A stretch of DNA of 10,199 nucleotides. Origin: Desulfobacteraceae bacterium 4572_89. Lineage in GTDB: Bacteria; Desulfobacterota; Desulfobacteria; Desulfobacterales; Desulfobacteraceae. The DNA lies in NCBI GenBank assembly GCA_002085465.1, contig NBML01000087.1:1-10199 (forward strand). The letters are read 5' to 3'. The notes under the pieces were generated by a model. It was not told the origin of the DNA. It saw only the letters and a list, made by a program, of their open reading frames with translations, and did not search any database. Within the stretch, counting starts at the first letter, position 1. Each line of letters begins with the position of its first letter. This document shows, in pieces, positions 7,853 through 10,199 of the stretch. A program made the position numbers and the translations under genes.

Positions 7853-7858
7853 TTTAAT

Positions 7859-9265
7859 TTATCCTTTCTTGAAAAGGTCAGTATTGTTTTCTGCTATATC
7901 CCAGAACAGTCCTGTCATAAGTATAAGGCCTTGCTTTGCAATCTTTCCTAAAAAATGTTCATTGGGTGCATGCTGGTTGCAGCCGCCGTATGAGTGGGGT
8001 ACCCAGATGGTGGGCATATCGATGACTTCACTGAAAGCATCATTGGGCAATGTACCCCCAAGATTTGGAAGAAATGCAACTTTTTTATCCAATTTGCCCA
8101 GAGTGGTTTCAAAAGAAGATGTGACAAATTTAACCCAGGGGTTATCCGGGGCCATGCGGGTGGCAAGCCCGTAGTTGTTTGGAACCGGCTCAATTTTTAC
8201 CATGGAAAAATCGTGATGGTCCAGGTGTTTCCTGATTGCCGGAATAAAGGTGTCCGGATTTGAGTCGGCAATAAACCTTATATGGCATCTTGCCCATGCT
8301 TTTGGCGGAATGGCATTAACAGGTTCACCCGGATCACCGCACTCAAAGGCCAGCACATCCAAAGTGTTCCAACCATATACTTTTTGGGCGGAACTCAATC
8401 CCGGCTCGCCCCAGGTTGGGTCAATAGCCGGACCTTCATTTCCCTGTACGGTAAGTTTATCAATGGCCTTTTTAATACCCAAAGGAATAGTTTCAGGCCG
8501 CAGGGCATTAATTAAAATTTTTCCCTTGGCATCCACCATGGAGGCAATGGCATGGGAAAGGATGATCCCGGGGTTGGCAAGAAGGCCTCCCCAGTTACCT
8601 GAATGGTGGCCGCCTTCCCGCAAATTTATCGTCAAATCAAAATTGTAGACCGCCCTGGAGCCGCCGAAAATGGTGGGAGTTTCAGGATCTATCCTGGGAC
8701 CATCCGAAGCAATGAGTACATCTGCCTTTAAAGCGTCTTTTTTTCTTTCACAGATGGCATGCAATCCTGGAGAACCTGATTCTTCCCCCATCTCAATGAG
8801 CAGTTTAACGTTAAATCCCAGTTTTTTTCTTTCTTTTATCACGCATTCAAGGGCCGTAAGATTGATGGTATGCTGTCCTTTATTATCGGCAGCCCCCCTG
8901 CCGTACCATCGGTCCCCGTCTTTTGTCAGTTTAAAAGGTGAAAGCCCCTCTTTCCATCTACCCTCCATACTCGGTACTGTATCACCATGTCCGTAAATTA
9001 AAATGGTCGGAAGGGTTTTATCTTCGATTCGGCCGGCGATTAAGAAGGGAGCACAGGGTTCTTTTGGGTTTTCAATAATCCGGCAGTTAAAATCTATATT
9101 TTCCAGGGCCGGCATCATCTCTTTTTTAAGATATTCCATCATTTGGGGCTTTCTGTCATCAGTTCTGCTGCCGGTATTGATGGCCACCCGGGCGGACAGC
9201 AACTCAAAAAATGATCCATCATCGAAAAACCTTTCTGCTCTTCTTATTGCACTATTTCTATCCAT
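7859..9265 (-). CDS. M20-family zinc metallopeptidase / amidohydrolase
   Basis: M20 enzymes use two zinc ions to cleave C-terminal amino acids, dipeptides or N-acyl groups. This 468-residue protein has the expected ligands: YGHGDTV (His93, with Asp95), GRGAADNKGQ (Asp127 bridging), MGEESGS (Glu161 catalytic base, Glu162 ligand), ASDGPR (Asp188) and CNQHAPNEHF near the C-terminus (His432). The insert dimerisation domain runs roughly 200-330 and contains REGGHHSGNWGG, the lid-domain histidine region. The AADNKG and HxxNE forms recall carnosinase and dipeptidase-like M20 proteins more than ArgE or DapE. There is no signal peptide, so it acts in the cytoplasm. AAGGAGT precedes the ATG at 9265. 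Position between an oligopeptide-type ATPase and an acyl-CoA ligase suggests it hydrolyses an imported peptide or acyl-amino acid. The exact substrate is unknown. Confidence 0.9.
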   Translation of the reverse strand: MDRNSAIRRAERFFDDGSFFELLSARVAINTGSRTDDRKPQMMEYLKKEMMPALENIDFNCRIIENPKEPCAPFLIAGRIEDKTLPTILIYGHGDTVPSMEGRWKEGLSPFKLTKDGDRWYGRGAADNKGQHTINLTALECVIKERKKLGFNVKLLIEMGEESGSPGLHAICERKKDALKADVLIASDGPRIDPETPTIFGGSRAVYNFDLTINLREGGHHSGNWGGLLANPGIILSHAIASMVDAKGKILINALRPETIPLGIKKAIDKLTVQGNEGPAIDPTWGEPGLSSAQKVYGWNTLDVLAFECGDPGEPVNAIPPKAWARCHIRFIADSNPDTFIPAIRKHLDHHDFSMVKIEPVPNNYGLATRMAPDNPWVKFVTSSFETTLGKLDKKVAFLPNLGGTLPNDAFSEVIDMPTIWVPHSYGGCNQHAPNEHFLGKIAKQGLILMTGLFWDIAENNTDLFKKG

Positions 9266-9271
9266 TATTCT

Positions 9272-9278
9272 ACTCCTT
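9272..9278 (-). promoter_or_regulatory. Ribosome binding site of the M20 hydrolase gene
   Basis: AAGGAGT on the minus strand, six bases before the ATG at 9265 and within the 21-base gap after the transporter ATPase stop. It supports the chosen start and translation as part of the same transcript. Confidence 0.6.
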
Positions 9279-9286
9279 GGTGGTAA

Positions 9287-10198
9287 TTAAAAATTATCCG
9301 GATAATGGCATTCGACCAGTTTGCCTGATTTAATAACAGGTTCAGGCGCGACTTTGGAACATTTTTCTTTGCGCTTGGCACATCTGGGGTGGAAGGTGCA
9401 TCCTGAAGGGGGATCAATGGGGTTTGGATATTCTATTCCCAATTGAATCTGCGGGAGTCCCAGGGCCGGGTCCGGTGTCAGTACCGAAGCCAAAAGTGCC
9501 TGGGTATAGGGATGACTGGGATTATTAAACAGATCCCCGGCTGTTCCCTCTTCTACAATTCTGCCAAGATACATCACGGCCACATGGGTGGCAATATGTT
9601 CCACCACTGCCAGGTCATGGCTGATAAACAGATAGGTCAGGTTTAATTTAGATCGAAGGTCCAGAAGCATATTAAGGATCTGGGCCTGGACTGAAACATC
9701 CAGGGCAGAAGTGGGCTCATCACAGAGCACCACCTGGGGCCGCATGATCAATGCCCTTGCCACGGCAACCCGCTGGCGCTGGCCTCCAGACAGCTGGTTG
9801 GGATAATTGTGTTTAAGCCTTGGGGCCAGTCCAACGATTTCCATGATGTCATCCACCTTTTCTTCAAGGTCTTGGGTCCCTTTGGAGAGCCCTTGAGCTC
9901 TTAAGGGAAGCGAAATAATTTTAGAGATGGATTTGCGAGGATTCAAGGATGAATAAGGGTCCTGAAAAACAGGCTGGATGATTTTTGCAATCTCTTTGTG
10001 CTTCATTTTTGCAATATTTTTACCACCAATATAAAGCTCGCCGCTGGTTTTATTTTCAAGTCCTAAAATCATTTTGGCAATAGTAGTTTTACCACACCCG
10101 GATTCCCCCACAAGCCCGAGAATTGAACCTTTTAGGATTGACAGGCTGACCCCGTTAACCGCTTTTAGATTCTTTTTGCCGTGAAATACTCCTGCACT
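9287..10198 (-). CDS. Oligopeptide/dipeptide ABC transporter ATP-binding protein (OppF/DppF type), 5' end cut by the window
   Basis: This is a cytoplasmic ATPase of a peptide-type importer. The frame is open to the right edge; 303 residues are visible and the true start lies outside. The GTG at 10111 falls just before the Walker A and cannot be the start, because HGKKNLKAVNGVSLSILKG, the normal first strands, is encoded upstream of it. Counting from the edge, motifs are Walker A GESGCGKTT (31-39), Q-loop VFQDPYSSLNPR (77-88), signature LSGGQRQR (136-143), Walker B VVLCDEPTSALD (about 156-167) and switch histidine in ISHD (184). The C-terminal oligopeptide-transporter domain has four cysteines (267, 273, 280, 297) in the CTFHPRC...C...C arrangement that in related proteins holds an iron-sulfur cluster. 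Partner genes for the permeases, binding protein and second ATPase are expected to the right, beyond the window. The substrate cannot be read from this subunit. Confidence 0.92.
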   Translation of the reverse strand, partial: SAGVFHGKKNLKAVNGVSLSILKGSILGLVGESGCGKTTIAKMILGLENKTSGELYIGGKNIAKMKHKEIAKIIQPVFQDPYSSLNPRKSISKIISLPLRAQGLSKGTQDLEEKVDDIMEIVGLAPRLKHNYPNQLSGGQRQRVAVARALIMRPQVVLCDEPTSALDVSVQAQILNMLLDLRSKLNLTYLFISHDLAVVEHIATHVAVMYLGRIVEEGTAGDLFNNPSHPYTQALLASVLTPDPALGLPQIQLGIEYPNPIDPPSGCTFHPRCAKRKEKCSKVAPEPVIKSGKLVECHYPDNF

Positions 10199-10199
10199 G

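Noticed and set aside
7650..8174. A 174-residue plus-strand open frame across the ligase-hydrolase junction
   Set aside because: It lies antisense to two well-supported genes, shows no recognisable domain, and spans their junction. It is a shadow frame.
10109..10111. GTG at 10111 as start of the peptide-transporter ATPase
   Set aside because: Starting here would remove the conserved strands before Walker A. The upstream in-frame codons encode the expected N-terminal sequence, so the gene runs off the window.

Overview
The window reads as ordinary chromosomal DNA of a Gram-negative bacterium with moderate GC content. The gene mix (RNase D next to dapF, a compact thiamin-salvage operon, and an Opp transporter with an acyl-CoA ligase) and the protein style would suit a Desulfobacterales-like deltaproteobacterium. 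That placement is an inference from general impression, not from a marker gene. I see no mobile elements, CRISPR arrays, rRNA or tRNA genes, or large repeats.

Left end (1-1492, + strand): the C-terminal part of a ribonuclease D (tandem HRDC domains), cut by the window edge, is followed 11 bases later by a complete dapF (diaminopimelate epimerase). dapF meets the next operon tail to tail, with only 14 bases between the stop codons.

Middle (1507-6204, - strand): six genes lie in one tight operon, transcribed right to left: ABC ATPase (ThiZ-like), permease (ThiX-like), NMT1/THI5-like periplasmic binding protein (ThiY-like), thiM, thiE, thiD. Together they would import a thiamin pyrimidine precursor, phosphorylate hydroxyethylthiazole (ThiM) and HMP/HMP-P (ThiD), and join the two products into thiamin phosphate (ThiE). 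No de novo pyrimidine or thiazole gene (thiC, thiG, thiH) and no tenA is in the window, so this is a salvage module. I could not find the TPP riboswitch cores upstream of it.

Right end (6335-10199, - strand): three genes probably form a second operon: an OppF/DppF-type ATPase (5' end off the window), an M20 metallopeptidase/amidohydrolase, and an AMP-forming acyl-CoA synthetase with MatB-like stretches. A plausible joint role is uptake of a peptide or acyl-amino-acid, amide hydrolysis, and CoA activation of the released acid. This is inference from order and spacing. The 130-base gap at 6205-6334 separates the two minus-strand operons and is the only sizeable non-coding stretch.

I found no convincing unprecedented system. 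The most interesting items are the transporter-hydrolase-ligase combination and the apparent lack of a riboswitch at the thiamin operon.
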